Shown: piece after piece, positions 16,401 to 23,410 of the stretch
Numbering within the stretch: the first letter of the stretch is position 1
Layout of the letters: each line of letters opens with the position of its first letter
Virus record (IMG/VR): IMGVR_UViG_3300021197_001663
Span: 1 to 35,834 of that record
Reading direction: 5' to 3' (one strand)
DNA length: 35,834 bases
Source of the DNA: a virus
Translations under genes and position numbers: made by a program
The notes under the pieces: generated by a model
Databases searched by the model: none
What the model was told of the DNA's origin: nothing
What the model saw: only the letters and a program-made list of their open reading frames with translations

Positions 16401-19005
16401 GCTCATACGCACACTGCGGGTGGACATTATTGATACCCTATCCAAGCGGGTTAGGGATACACATCAAGTATCAGATCAACTCGGAGCAAGGATTGATAAC
16501 CAACTCGGGATTTACATCACCAGAACATATAAGATGTTTACAGAGTCTGGACATTATCAGAGAACCTTGGACGGCATCAAACAAGGTAAAGGCGACTATG
16601 TAGAAATGCGAGACCAAGCGATTGATTTGTTTGAGCGTCAGTTTGTCGAAGCTAGGGTGGAATCCCTACTCAAAGATGAGGAGATGTCATCCTCGGAGGC
16701 GTTAGCCCAAGCCCGTCACGAGCTACGTAGTAATCCAAAACTAGGTTACAACGCACTTATGGATTTCATTTATTCTTACTCACAAGATAGTGAAGTTGCC
16801 CTAGGTAACAGGTCCACGGGATATAAGATGGCGATGAACAACTTACGGAGAAAGCGTCATGACCTACCTGAGGAACTACAAAACATTCTAGGTAAGAATG
16901 ATGACCAAGGATTAGACAACCTACTAAGGACGTTCGCTACTGTGAACACGATGACCGCCACTCAGACATTCCTTGAGCGTGTGAGAGTCATCGGCACTGC
17001 CACCCACCAGAAGGGGGCAACCCTTGAGGATAAATTCCTACTCACCGCGCAGGAGCTTGAGGAAGCTAAGGCTATAAGTGACGAGAATTACCAGAAGTAT
17101 AGCGAGTGGGAGCCTGTTCGCCAGTCTGACCTAGGTGCCGAGGATCCCCTGCATGGTCTTTGGGCCCCAAAAGATATGGTCGATTCGTTCCGCCAGATGA
17201 CTTCCAAACAGAACATGTCTCAGTTCTCTGATACGACAGCGGGTCACGTGGCCGGTAATTTGCTAAAATTAGCTCATAGATCAACAGGTGCGGCTATGGC
17301 AACAAAAACCTTAGGATCCGCAGGGTTCTACGTCCGTAACATACTCTCCAACATACTTTTCTTCGGACCTTCTCAAGGGTTCTGGAGGATGGACAAGATG
17401 TTCAAATCCGCGGCGAAGCACATAACACAAGTCGCAGTCAACCCTAATAAAGTTGATGGGTATATTTCAGAGCTCTATGGCTTGGGGGTTATAGGGGCTG
17501 AGATACAATCTAAGGTGATGATGGACCTGTTTAATGGCACGTCCGATGTCCATTCCCTACAACGTCAGGTTGACGAGCTAACTGCTAAGGCGGAAGCGAT
17601 AGAGCAGGGGGCTGATAAAGCCAAAAAAGTAGTAGGGCAAACAGCAGAAGCGGTCTATAAAAAAGCGGCGGAGATGGCATCCGCAGTAGACGCCTTCTAT
17701 AAGATAGCTTACTTTGAGCACGAGGTATCCCACCTACAGAGAGCACGCGAGGAGGCGCTTGAAGGGGACCGTTACTTCGAGTTATCAGACCGCGTCTTAA
17801 AGGTGGAAGCGGCACGGAAGGTGCGTATGACGTCACAGTCTGCCGACCAAGTGATGCCTATCGTGCAACAGATGACGAAGGCGGGTTACGGTTTAATGTT
17901 CGCCCCGTTCCTTCGATTCAGAACGGAGGTAATACGGATCCCAATTAACACAGTTAAGTTAGCCCTTGAGGAGATAAGATCTGGCAACTCCGTTATGCAA
18001 GCCCGAGGACGTCAACGTATGACGGGTTTATTGACTGTGATGGCGGGGTGGTCAACGGTGTTACCCGCCGTGGTCGCAATGATAGCTGATATCGGTGATG
18101 AGGAGGAGGAGGCTCTCAGAGCGTCTATGCCTGATTATCTCCGTGGGAATACCTTCTTCTACTTACGAGACAAAGAGGGGGAGCTAACCTCCTATGACTT
18201 CACGTACATTAACCCGTTCGCAATGATAGTTGATCCATTTTTACGGGGTTTCAATTCCATGGTGCGGGGGGACATCAGTGATGCCACGGTGGGTGTTGCT
18301 AAAGGATTGGTGTCAGACATACTATTCGATGACCAGATCTTAGCGGGCTCGCTCCTATCTATCTCGAACAATGAAGACCCCACAACGGGTGACCCAATAT
18401 ATGAAGAAACCACTGATTCCGTTGGTGATATAGCGGGGAAGGTTATGGGCCATGTATTTAAAGAAGCCTACAAACCTGACTTCTGGAAACGGGGTGAGGC
18501 AATATATGATGCACAAAGTATAGAGGCGGAGAAATTCGAGGATACATCCGCTGGCATTGTATTAACCGCATTCCGACCCCTGAAGCCACACACGATCGAC
18601 GCGGGCAAGCAATTCCGAAACTTCTTATTCCAGAAGAAGGGCGAGTTTAGCCGCGCTAATAAAAGGCAGTTCAAAATATTTAATAAGAAGCCTATGTCGG
18701 AGGAGTCCATCCGTGAATTGTATCTAAAAGGTATCAAAGATAATAAGATAATCAGTGAAGATATGTTACGTAAGATGGGGGGCTTCGAGAAACTCGGCGT
18801 CAGCAAGAAAGAAATGTATCACACTATGGTCAAAGCAGGGTTCGGGAAACGACGGGTGCAGAACATTATGAATGGTGTAATGGATGTCCCGATGATCAGC
18901 CCGCAGAAGGCAAGGCGACTTCAAGAGGAAGGTATCATCGAGCGAGGTAGGGTCATCTTTGAAGAGAGGGCGAAGCTACCACGCCAGATTGAGCTTAATC
19001 CGTAA
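7486..19005 (+). CDS. Giant internal virion / polyvalent ejection protein (3839 aa)
   Basis: At about 420 kDa this gene fills a third of the window. Visible parts: a helical N-terminus; an Ala/Gly-rich membrane-active region at about 510-560 (MAATTALAAATAPAAGAGG) with further hydrophobic stretches to about 790; an acidic linker (about 1010-1040); two metallopeptidase-like motifs in which the first His of HExxH is Glu, EEYIH at 2304-2308 followed by ENVDEFVANFLLNP, and EELAH at 2600-2604; and a C-terminal module typical of large phage polyvalent proteins, with VDAFYKIAYFEHE at about 3401, FAPFLRFRTEVIR at 3472 and a transmembrane helix at about 3512-3537. Such proteins are packed in the capsid and injected with the DNA. 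No RNA polymerase motifs were recognised. The gene ends at a strong terminator. Confidence 0.82.
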   Translation: MSELPSLLTPSQEETTAPEFDSYSIWESKNSQQDHIGDRKRYSDYVRQSYLQAGSYDGGVEKSIRDGLKESLIQVGAVDQGDEDTFNQLLKTEKPPLEDQLRFIQSTAKSDSEQWMSATQYLAFQNALNDGDLENNPDLAQKEKEHRSRAEQTANTYYNTALRNAVSAGEIAMAKVTDSEGMEEVIAGPLMRHMSFNEALKQSVSVGGMSYSDAAEAQRISETPIGYQEPRYRVKEYENVSLLIDSLSKENENVSNLFSSYQESLAELQDEDVSPERREVLEERMESATTTVEHYLNVSGLREGEEDVDLDNVRKAMEHNAAHALNSSGGFEYFEDAKDAGKNLRRLGYAMPLIHPATMANPEAYEATISANPDLTPEEVKLLATHRELFLESEFESYSKTLVDSDVSEEWLDALHEGRANKVKDTDTLQEFLKNPDNYSAVSSRLRGVGGSIVDGVGDMFAAIPAMMGADWAKDYLVNNMREKSNRREVARLFGDDFGLGQDIAEQIAPMLADMAATTALAAATAPAAGAGGAAYLAAKQGARLTAKGIAKGLVTNTLRASGSEATRLAAKRLVSQGLIKGATKEVSEETAMGVIKGYNKAIASKMGIIPAMFIPAANRSAGATYASVYDQLSRTGDLSDEEIRDRALGAAMTAGALTGTITASFSALGRAGLEGALIGGLNKKQVKAVLDGVANRGGQVGEMSESAFNTIVKKTIATTLAKHGGYTGLAKTVGTNVVDEAVEEGFDEFANTFVMDSALDESTPFLERLQQAGHAAVIGGIMGGGVPTIRHVAGSLNAKRNILAEQTKVDQAFRAEVATNVEQAGLPITAKQVDFLLNLPARRREEITNRVLSAKETLQKQEADLSEKAQEDAPSVEEVTGFSRKMGDGVLIRRGTRIKDLSIEHRTEYEAARKVMEQDLSIDGLTKDGKTRYSVTPHKGNRIPAGRPIHKLSPTEYEFYQVVMRSKAAREGIELGEFPPQSEFTPEEKVTRNTDRGATSSPSGKNPKKTKSTKRKKPAVSEDETEDETEEDTDTDVESIQSGDIFALTEDGVETQIEVLEVLSPSEAATRYSGLGIDEGEYLFGSLMESNDVVVSARSVVVGQETEGEILWFMGDPTGSVLDMEQLSQSAPDVSQANTVVVAPVESDIVFGDPINETTPVSSLRAMEEAAEAELRSNPYDGPAAQQLELAQSLLKERGEPTATQRRAELLKKQLLDEEVTRTQSALDNSDVTEEEIEEMIRTKREENVKAIGRIQPQEETPETLIGYLPEVEGSPLATFALDDNALKQLFPLETKPSPNLPPVKAGKVPATPISKVEGITAPTAAEMIQRHQMDQFRALVALGYPVTFEAKAMRGMYAQSEGSGPEAYGKILGLEKGVGYRAYIRQNLAAKIIEVYPHLDIGDVESLIVEDLKSAEKRASRAADREPFITIKKLTTSQRQSVNNNLLKPEGKKYTEKQALKLAEELRKVADKRGGQLAKTLITKADEIEARVADTPRPEPKVKLDKSYRPFTSNRKVSQAVVDSDGNVTTAHKVIRGAIDRDGRGVFNNDPVLVGEMLLSGIPIKIPADILRGVGDIRKEQINPAIRYDRDGFVQAVRVMNADGTHTEAYQAPRRKQRTAPATTYSDLTANIVGIFNKGLPLPLPKVKRFNTSGDLDAGNIAIKGGKPETTSLNDFLSDFEGFIKAGMEGMRPDTQLSVGMDQVSEGNLREERSREEAKIVAEISGLKQDLEDTQRINPRSEEITSLQEDILRLENLLGKIEERNSRRSRPEPQETTSKAARKLSMMLNDPKGKLLHLPPEYFSTAVAAFHAEYALTAQLHGIRNQITKRKGMVSQDEDGVFSIAPDKMEHAARLFLTYTEQPDGSRPDIGRVAHLLGKRMNLQGSAYDVDNRSNKDMSNSEKQEMHYGTIVTYIESHILNHESLLLGNMPSMATIAKRIKDRYQAQRLLEIKGAPAEVSMDAFETEEELQAFLQAYQDTEVGEKMQTTGRSRRDPFKGVPVEATPLTVEEDENAIAEALDRATLESYHPEDVKDLREVADIAIELRDSLYKNARERVISHIETDPTARKAFIDMLRRTVDRNNGVIQKSYDNMNVATAWDSLAGTIDGATYEHEPEILGFLRNLRLGKLESGVDLREALKFIVFPTEVSDEFARSMIKPLNDLELRDSSYTVQEAKTILNGLAAVIRQRKSTSIADTDASREAARKENGEVVSQLTLESGDPSSVISALEEIRKSDENENHQLVADLLLEDSEFISTVNFHIVDSTTAVAGLYEKTADGEHNVTLNLAGSNGRGLVNVLLEEYIHAFTSDILARPEGSLTKAQAMARNRLKGLMKIAKAEFVSRDTQFETVKLGFENVDEFVANFLLNPTFQSFLKSVETPAKQRGLMSRIIEAIVTMFRKITNGKITPKEVSQYTAALNDIVDLTRSDMKGSRGTVEQSLSESIDDANSNAKDIEFHKGEGAQTDIKSPIEVIGSTQLELGLDVLEESMNVSSEMGADMERNIQSVVEQLVNSPHLLPSGMRNLDATELQDQLEGVIVFLRSYTPPEVNFQVDWGLDSSMAFKGGVIYLNPTKMAGVVSGMSQTNSNITMLSILDEELAHYASYNVLTEQEIMQVGQALGVEGLSKVAEDYYQTDELRNSAKERLRSEDPDVVAEETYSMVEEYLRMRANKAMKGFTTEQDVQFLKSNPSLTSVIFRYVRGVMVSLIERYKLSGRTTNIDSKVNRLIMELRQVKSGYRQGPNGVAFDPNNPEANLVLLEAIMGEKISIDVAKEMGYDVGPKYSASSVGGSADIAGESSLDFSYIPQIFEVPLMHAGPYAAPKKFASLFQGDADPRLTRLYDLFQDTQRWGEKILKDFSVSFNKEVKKAYGSLEAAPTELFNEAIGSSVGAVLDQDVYDNLEKDRQDAIQLLNAEKDLTTEERESSLALIDARHNSKRSDAESAAADAIRVKQELAMDQIRQASPKLAELIRTLRVDIIDTLSKRVRDTHQVSDQLGARIDNQLGIYITRTYKMFTESGHYQRTLDGIKQGKGDYVEMRDQAIDLFERQFVEARVESLLKDEEMSSSEALAQARHELRSNPKLGYNALMDFIYSYSQDSEVALGNRSTGYKMAMNNLRRKRHDLPEELQNILGKNDDQGLDNLLRTFATVNTMTATQTFLERVRVIGTATHQKGATLEDKFLLTAQELEEAKAISDENYQKYSEWEPVRQSDLGAEDPLHGLWAPKDMVDSFRQMTSKQNMSQFSDTTAGHVAGNLLKLAHRSTGAAMATKTLGSAGFYVRNILSNILFFGPSQGFWRMDKMFKSAAKHITQVAVNPNKVDGYISELYGLGVIGAEIQSKVMMDLFNGTSDVHSLQRQVDELTAKAEAIEQGADKAKKVVGQTAEAVYKKAAEMASAVDAFYKIAYFEHEVSHLQRAREEALEGDRYFELSDRVLKVEAARKVRMTSQSADQVMPIVQQMTKAGYGLMFAPFLRFRTEVIRIPINTVKLALEEIRSGNSVMQARGRQRMTGLLTVMAGWSTVLPAVVAMIADIGDEEEEALRASMPDYLRGNTFFYLRDKEGELTSYDFTYINPFAMIVDPFLRGFNSMVRGDISDATVGVAKGLVSDILFDDQILAGSLLSISNNEDPTTGDPIYEETTDSVGDIAGKVMGHVFKEAYKPDFWKRGEAIYDAQSIEAEKFEDTSAGIVLTAFRPLKPHTIDAGKQFRNFLFQKKGEFSRANKRQFKIFNKKPMSEESIRELYLKGIKDNKIISEDMLRKMGGFEKLGVSKKEMYHTMVKAGFGKRRVQNIMNGVMDVPMISPQKARRLQEEGIIERGRVIFEERAKLPRQIELNP

Positions 19006-19009
19006 ACGC

Positions 19010-19055
19010 AAAAAAGGACCCTTAACCCACCAATTAAGGTGGATTAAGGGTCCTT
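19010..19055. terminator. Bidirectional intrinsic terminator between convergent genes
   Basis: A 12-bp perfect stem (19014-19025 with 19044-19055) is extended by a single mismatch and a further CCACC/GGTGG stem around AATTAA. On the minus strand it is followed by six T (19015-19010), a textbook terminator for the gene at 19117. On the plus strand the stem is the same but the T-run is weak (TTGTGTT). It lies 5 nt after the stop of the giant virion gene. Confidence 0.88.
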
Positions 19056-19116
19056 GTGTTATGAATGTATAGGGTAGTTGCCTAGGGTCGTCTCGTATAT
19101 GCGATTCTCAGGGCCT

Positions 19117-19932
19117 TTAACATGCCGTATTAACCGCCTCCAGTGCGCGAACAACGGCTTCGTGATCTACGTTCATGTTCTCAGCCACGTTATATTCTGG
19201 TCTTATAATCTTCGCAACGCTGGTGTCACGAGTCAACTGACTTACCCTCTCCCTACTCACCCCGAACAGTGCCCCCACTCGCCCCATCGTGTAACCGAAA
19301 GATAACAAAAGGAATGCTGTTGGTAGGTGAACCCCTGCGACCCTCCCTCTCGGGTTGGGTTTATACTCAGGGTGCGATGATATGAGGGCACGTAGTTTGC
19401 TAGTAGACAGATCAATTACCCCCCTGAATTTCTCACAGGTCTCCTCAAGTGTTGTATGGTTACTGATATGATACTGAACTATCTCACCGATCAAGACTTC
19501 TTCATCGTGAGATAGCTTCCGCTTACGTCTCGCCTTTGGTTTACCGACGTAATCCCTATGTGTACGCATAGCATATATTGCCGCGCTAACCCCACACCCC
19601 CCGACTTCCTGAACCATCTCCGAGGCTTCCCGCAAATTCATATCTGTGGTGTGGTATTGTAACAGTGCTTTACTTAGGAGCTCATCATAGACCTCAGGGG
19701 CGGCATTCCGCATCCTGTAAAGGGTCATCCGACTACTCTTCGGTACAGGTTCAGGGGTACATACATCACCAAGGATTTGAACTAGAGTCGGCACAGAAAC
19801 GCCGAAGTGATCCGCGGTTTCTTTTTGTGTGTGACCATCTAGGTACTCCTTGGCGTAACTAATCTTCACAGGACTCCACGTAAGTGGCGGTCGTCCTACG
19901 GGTTGGGCGGTTGTATTTTGTGTATCTGACAT
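19117..19932 (-). CDS. Multi-helix-turn-helix DNA-binding protein (271 aa), likely regulator
   Basis: After GRPPLTWSPVK, several HTH-like units follow: YLDGHTQKETADHFGVSVPTL (about residues 30-50), a middle pair around NLREASEMVQEVGGCGVSAAI and TTLEETCEKFRGVIDLSTSKL, and a C-terminal FGYTMGRVGALFGVSRERVSQL (about 215-240) that looks like sigma region 4 or resolvase-type HTHs. Repeated HTHs suggest a regulator binding extended sites, possibly the palindromes or iterons in this genome. Start 19932 (MSDTQNT) is chosen over 19974 because the longer form overlaps the upstream gene by 35 nt and adds only Gln/Asn leader sequence. It is the last gene of the minus block and ends at the hairpin terminator. 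Confidence 0.72.
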   Translation of the reverse strand: MSDTQNTTAQPVGRPPLTWSPVKISYAKEYLDGHTQKETADHFGVSVPTLVQILGDVCTPEPVPKSSRMTLYRMRNAAPEVYDELLSKALLQYHTTDMNLREASEMVQEVGGCGVSAAIYAMRTHRDYVGKPKARRKRKLSHDEEVLIGEIVQYHISNHTTLEETCEKFRGVIDLSTSKLRALISSHPEYKPNPRGRVAGVHLPTAFLLLSFGYTMGRVGALFGVSRERVSQLTRDTSVAKIIRPEYNVAENMNVDHEAVVRALEAVNTAC

Positions 19933-19939
19933 AATGTTG

Positions 19940-20605
19940 TTATTGTTGGTTGGTTGTTGTTGTTTCTGTGTCATAAAACTCGGATGCCTCAGGGAAATCG
20001 CCAGCTTCGGTTTTATTCCAGAAGGCTTTTGCTATGGCTTCATCGTTATTAGCCAATCTGAGGTACTCCTTGCGCTTTTCTTTTCTAACTTGCAAATCAT
20101 AAGCACCTTGCTTGATTAGTTTATAGTCGCTCATCACGTCCTTGCATACTGTGTCCCACTCCTCTTGATCGAAGCCATCTTCTCGGCCTTCTATGCGGTC
20201 AATCTTCTCAGTATATGCTTCAGCCGCAGAACTGTTGAGCCTTGTTTTCATGACTGTAATTTTTCCTTCGCGTGAGATTATATTTTTCTTAGTTGCATTA
20301 TATCCTGTTGACTCAATAAAGATGAATCTTTGCCCGTGGATAAAGTTATCAGCTTCTTGTTCGGTTTCAAAAGATATGCCTGTGCCGATAAAGTTGCCGT
20401 ATCCATTGCTTATAGCAACTTCATAAACGTAGTGTTCGTCCTGCTCAATCCTAAAGCCAAGCGGGGCGACTGCGGTCACCGCTTCGCTAAATGGGATTGG
20501 TGGCTTTACGCCTTTGGCAATTGCCGTTATACGGCAAAGGTCTGGGAGGTCATTATCAGTAAGCGCGAGCTTTTCTTGTTTCGTTAGTTCGAAGTATGTT
20601 TTCAT
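19940..20605 (-). CDS. Phage hypothetical protein (221 aa)
   Basis: Begins MKTYFELTKQEKLALTDNDLPDLCRITAIAKG, an opening common in small phage early proteins. It continues with a beta-rich domain (YVYEVAISNGYGNFIGTGISFETEQEADNFI) and a C-terminal helical half (EEWDTVCKDVMSDYKLIKQG, then EYLRLANNDEAIAKAFWNK). No enzymatic motif is recognised. The start at 20605 drops a Thr/Lys/Asn-rich extension from an upstream ATG at 20650 that would overlap the previous gene. The leader before it is A/C-rich, as elsewhere in this block. Function unknown. Confidence 0.68.
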   Translation of the reverse strand: MKTYFELTKQEKLALTDNDLPDLCRITAIAKGVKPPIPFSEAVTAVAPLGFRIEQDEHYVYEVAISNGYGNFIGTGISFETEQEADNFIHGQRFIFIESTGYNATKKNIISREGKITVMKTRLNSSAAEAYTEKIDRIEGREDGFDQEEWDTVCKDVMSDYKLIKQGAYDLQVRKEKRKEYLRLANNDEAIAKAFWNKTEAGDFPEASEFYDTETTTTNQQ

Positions 20606-20634
20606 AGTTTTTGTAGTAGTTTTTGTGTTGTTGT

Positions 20635-20838
20635 TTATTTGCATTGGCATGGTTGTTCACATTCTTTACATGTGTATTTGTCCCCATCATCAGAGTGGGG
20701 TATTAGTTCGACTCGGGAGTCACAGCATTCAGACCTTTTCCAGAAGAGCCCATTCCGATAGCGGGATGGGTTTGTTCTTATGTCTCGGTCACCTTTACCC
20801 CCGACGGAGCGTTCAAATGGGTGTCTACTATTAGGCAT
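20635..20838 (-). CDS. Small cysteine-rich protein, putative metal-binding (67 aa)
   Basis: An N-terminal basic stretch (MPNSRHPFERSVGGKGDRDIRTN) is followed by SECCDSRVELIPHSDDGDKYTCKECEQPCQCK. A C-C pair and a CxxCxxxCxC cluster could form one zinc knuckle. Many phages carry such tiny zinc-ribbon-like proteins with unknown targets. It overlaps the upstream DnaA-domain-like gene by 8 nt (stop at 20831), suggesting coupled translation. Confidence 0.6.
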   Translation of the reverse strand: MPNSRHPFERSVGGKGDRDIRTNPSRYRNGLFWKRSECCDSRVELIPHSDDGDKYTCKECEQPCQCK

Positions 20839-21196
20839 TACCCGTAGTCCTTTCTTGTTTATTGTTGTGGTTCATAATTTGTTTAGCTTTGTTCAATAGG
20901 TTACTCCATGCAACCTTACTTAATTCGTCGTTGTCAACCATGGCTCTTGCTCGTTTGCAACCTAGCAAGATGGTTGAGGATCCCCTCCCTGCGAAGTAGT
21001 CTCCGATGCGCTGGTAGGTGCACCCACTCTCCCTCAGAATAAGGTATGCGAGTGACCGCCACGCGGAGGCGTTCGCTGAATGTCTTGTCTTACTTAGGAG
21101 GGCATCTACTGGCACCCCCGAAAACTCCGACACATATCGCAGGATATCATCCTTAGCTTCATTACTCAGTTCCATCATACTCATTGGTGTCATCAT
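20831..21196 (-). CDS. Stand-alone DnaA domain IV-like DNA-binding protein (121 aa)
   Basis: The segment VSEFSGVPVDALLSKTRHSANASAWRSLAYLILRESGCTYQRIGDYFAGRGSSTI matches the C-terminal DnaA-box-binding domain of bacterial DnaA in order: the GVxVxxLLSKxR turn, the helix with RxLAxYLxRE, and the signature GRxxST, where DnaA has GRDHST and here reads GRGSST. There is no AAA+ ATPase part. Such a protein could bind DnaA boxes at a phage or host origin, either to recruit replication or to block host initiation; the choice is inference. The start may be 21196 or, with less overlap with the upstream gene, 21178 (MMELSNEA). Confidence 0.75.
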   Translation of the reverse strand: MMTPMSMMELSNEAKDDILRYVSEFSGVPVDALLSKTRHSANASAWRSLAYLILRESGCTYQRIGDYFAGRGSSTILLGCKRARAMVDNDELSKVAWSNLLNKAKQIMNHNNKQERTTGNA

Positions 21197-21443
21197 TCAG
21201 TAATGTGATTTCATGGATGGCGATGGCGATGTAGTCGATGAAAGGATCGCTAGGATCACCCCCACACGCCGCGTTGATGGCTTCAGCCAGAAGGACTCTA
21301 AGTCCTTCAGAGCCCACCTTAGTGGAGCGTATGGAACAGACAGGGGTGAAGGCGATGATCGCCCACCCACTAACCGTATCTTCGCGTCGGGATTTAATTT
21401 CAACGGGTTGGCTATTTACTTCAAGTGCAATTTGGTTCTTCAT
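21162..21443 (-). CDS. Small hypothetical protein (93 aa)
   Basis: Reads MKNQIALEVNSQPVEIKSRREDTVSGWAIIAFTPVC and ends DYIAIAIHEITLLNDDTNEYDGTE. It mixes beta and helix, has a short hydrophobic centre (LRVLLAEAINAACG) and an acidic tail; no family is recognised. The acidic tail overlaps the start of the DnaA-domain-like gene, so the two are probably translated together. A second frame across the same bases exists but lacks a sensible leader. Confidence 0.55.
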   Translation of the reverse strand: MKNQIALEVNSQPVEIKSRREDTVSGWAIIAFTPVCSIRSTKVGSEGLRVLLAEAINAACGGDPSDPFIDYIAIAIHEITLLNDDTNEYDGTE

Positions 21444-21444
21444 T

Positions 21445-21621
21445 TTAATAGAATATAGTTATGATGATTAATAATGTAGCAATAGTTAGAACCGTGGACA
21501 CGATGAGTGATACCACCATCCCCATTAAAGGATGCACGGTAAAGGGTTCAGGGTTTTGCTGTGGGTAGGGGTGCAGTTGTTGCCCCCTTTCGGATTTGTT
21601 TTTTTCGATTGGTGTATTCAT
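21445..21621 (-). CDS. Small single-pass membrane protein (58 aa)
   Basis: The hydrophilic N-terminus (MNTPIEKNKSERGQQLHPYPQQNP) is followed by one strong transmembrane helix at about residues 33-57 (MGMVVSLIVSTVLTIATLLI) and almost no tail. Starting at 21621 gives a clean N-terminus behind a T/A-rich leader; an upstream ATG at 21657 adds twelve basic residues of doubtful use. Roles such as holin-like, superinfection or envelope-modifying protein are possible but not shown. The next 60 nt downstream are GC-rich without a clear feature. Confidence 0.55.
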   Translation of the reverse strand: MNTPIEKNKSERGQQLHPYPQQNPEPFTVHPLMGMVVSLIVSTVLTIATLLIIITIFY

Positions 21622-21716
21622 ATATTTTTTTCTTAATCTAGGGTGTTGCCCACCCACTCCTTGGTTTATCAGGGGCGGATGGGCACGTCAATGTTTTTCT
21701 TAATTAGGGGTTTATT

Positions 21717-23297
21717 TTACAAGTACTTTGATATGCTACTCATCCCTACCCCTGTGTCTAGCCACTGTTGGAAATCAACAGCAAGCCCGCGGATGTGATC
21801 AACAGACGAGGAACTCCCCCGATACATATCCAATATGATTGGCTCACTATCATTAACGAAGTCCCCAAATGTCTTACGGTAGTGCATCGCGTAACACAAC
21901 TCCCGAAATAATCGGAACCGATTAATTAGTTGGGCTCGTGTCTGGACACGGGACACTAACCTGAACTCGACAACCCCGTTCCGTTTGGATCGAATACAGG
22001 CATACCTATCCTCGTGATCATACTCCTCATATGATGGGTTGATACGTTTATTTTTATTGGAGTTATGGTTGTCTAGCCTACCACGATAGAGGGCGTAGAA
22101 TAGACCTGCGTAATCCCTTACCGTTGCTAAGGTGACATTAGGCCCACTCAGATTAACGTGACCCCCACAAGATAAATTGGATGGTAGGTCTACGAGGGGG
22201 CTGTTACCTACATCATCCTTGAACTGATCGAAGTTCATAATAGAGTAGACATGAGTAATCCCCTCTATGCCACATGACGAGTCTGTCTCCCACCCTGCGA
22301 AGAGTGGTTCAGAGGGGAGCACATCCCCGCATTGATTCAAACGCCCTCCCGTATCAGGACATACGGCGTAATTCTTTTCGATTTCAAATCCCAATCCATA
22401 TTTCCATAAGGCGGATCGCCCGCGTTGGTTGCTAAATGTAGCCTCACCTAACCCCACACCTAGCCTACTCACAAGTTGCGGGAAATACATTTTAGGTGGT
22501 GGGGAAGAATGATACTCATGGATGTATCCCCCCATATCAAGCAGGGCTTCATCCTCAGGAATCCACCCCCTAATGTCACAGTGGTAATAACCCTCCTCAT
22601 CTGGAGCGGCATAGAATGCGGCGCCACCACGTGGCTCGATCCGTCTCATGTCATGTACAAAGTACCACCCCCGCTCATGCTCCGTGACATAGCTTACGTC
22701 TGGGTCAACAAATCTGAAATCCCCATAATAGGGGGCTAGCCTTATAGCTTTAACTATAGGGCATACGCCAGAGTCCGTATAGACACAGTCTCTTACCGAC
22801 AAGATCTCATCACCATACAGTACATATCCAGATACTGAATCAACCCTCCCCTCCGCTACCCGTAGAGGCGCACAGTCCTCTGTGGGTATATAAGTCAGGG
22901 GATCATCAGGGCTCTGATAGCAGAAATATCCATCACTCCCACCCATGAGGGGATGTGTCCATTCATCAGCAAGAGCATCCACAAGAATACGCTGACCGAC
23001 CGCGCCGCATCTCTCAGATACTGGACGGATGCTAGCGAGATTGGGGTATGCCCACTCCCCGCCTCGGATGGGGATTGCAAAGCTCAAACACCCACCCATG
23101 TATGGGTCTAGGATGATAGCCCTATCAACGCCAGATGGCACTAGGCTCCTGAATTCTTCTCTTGTGCAACTTACTAAAATAATGTCCTCCAAATGCTCAG
23201 GGAGGTTGAGCTTCTCTCTGCTGGACGCAGGTAATTCAAAGTCCGCTAATGTTGTTTCTTGTTCTGTCATTTTTTCTATTGTTTTTGTTTTGTTCAT
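21717..23297 (-). CDS. Amidoligase-like protein 1 (526 aa)
   Basis: The C-terminal half carries the amidoligase (Amidoligase_2 / COOH-NH2 ligase) pattern: GFEIEKN (E305, E307), GWETDSSCGIEG, CGGHVN (H380), ALYRGRL and VVEFRLVSRV. These enzymes have a glutamine-synthetase-like fold and are predicted to form amide bonds between a carboxylate and an amine using ATP. The N-terminal half (about 1-290) is a beta-rich region full of Tyr, Asp and Gly that I cannot name; it may bind the substrate. It is a paralogue of the protein at 25467-26831 and stands with a glutamine amidotransferase/GGCT fusion, a partnership known for this family. The start at 23297 follows the same AAACTACA-ATG leader as the repeat-protein genes. 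Confidence 0.75.
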   Translation of the reverse strand: MNKTKTIEKMTEQETTLADFELPASSREKLNLPEHLEDIILVSCTREEFRSLVPSGVDRAIILDPYMGGCLSFAIPIRGGEWAYPNLASIRPVSERCGAVGQRILVDALADEWTHPLMGGSDGYFCYQSPDDPLTYIPTEDCAPLRVAEGRVDSVSGYVLYGDEILSVRDCVYTDSGVCPIVKAIRLAPYYGDFRFVDPDVSYVTEHERGWYFVHDMRRIEPRGGAAFYAAPDEEGYYHCDIRGWIPEDEALLDMGGYIHEYHSSPPPKMYFPQLVSRLGVGLGEATFSNQRGRSALWKYGLGFEIEKNYAVCPDTGGRLNQCGDVLPSEPLFAGWETDSSCGIEGITHVYSIMNFDQFKDDVGNSPLVDLPSNLSCGGHVNLSGPNVTLATVRDYAGLFYALYRGRLDNHNSNKNKRINPSYEEYDHEDRYACIRSKRNGVVEFRLVSRVQTRAQLINRFRLFRELCYAMHYRKTFGDFVNDSEPIILDMYRGSSSSVDHIRGLAVDFQQWLDTGVGMSSISKYL

Positions 23298-23320
23298 TGT
23301 AGTTTATTAGTTTTTGTTTT

Positions 23321-23410
23321 GTGTTGCTTGAAAGAATATCAAACACCACATTGCAACCCATCGGTTTAATTGGCGATTAAACCGACGGGCTGAGTATGTG
23401 GGGTTTATTA
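23321..23410 (-). repeat. Repeated intergenic hairpin, copy 1
   Basis: A GC-capped 14-bp stem (CCCGTCGGTTTAAT type) with an outer arm of about 11 bp lies between the stop of the gene at 23411 and the leader of the gene at 23297. It is followed on the minus strand by the conserved block GATATTCTTTCAAGCAAC. One stem pair is G-U in the minus-strand transcript but A-C in the plus. No T-run follows, so it is not a simple terminator. Confidence 0.9.

Noticed and set aside
7486-19005. N4-type virion RNA polymerase in the giant protein
   Set aside because: The size fits, but I found no recognisable single-subunit polymerase motifs; the C-terminal motifs are those of polyvalent ejection proteins.
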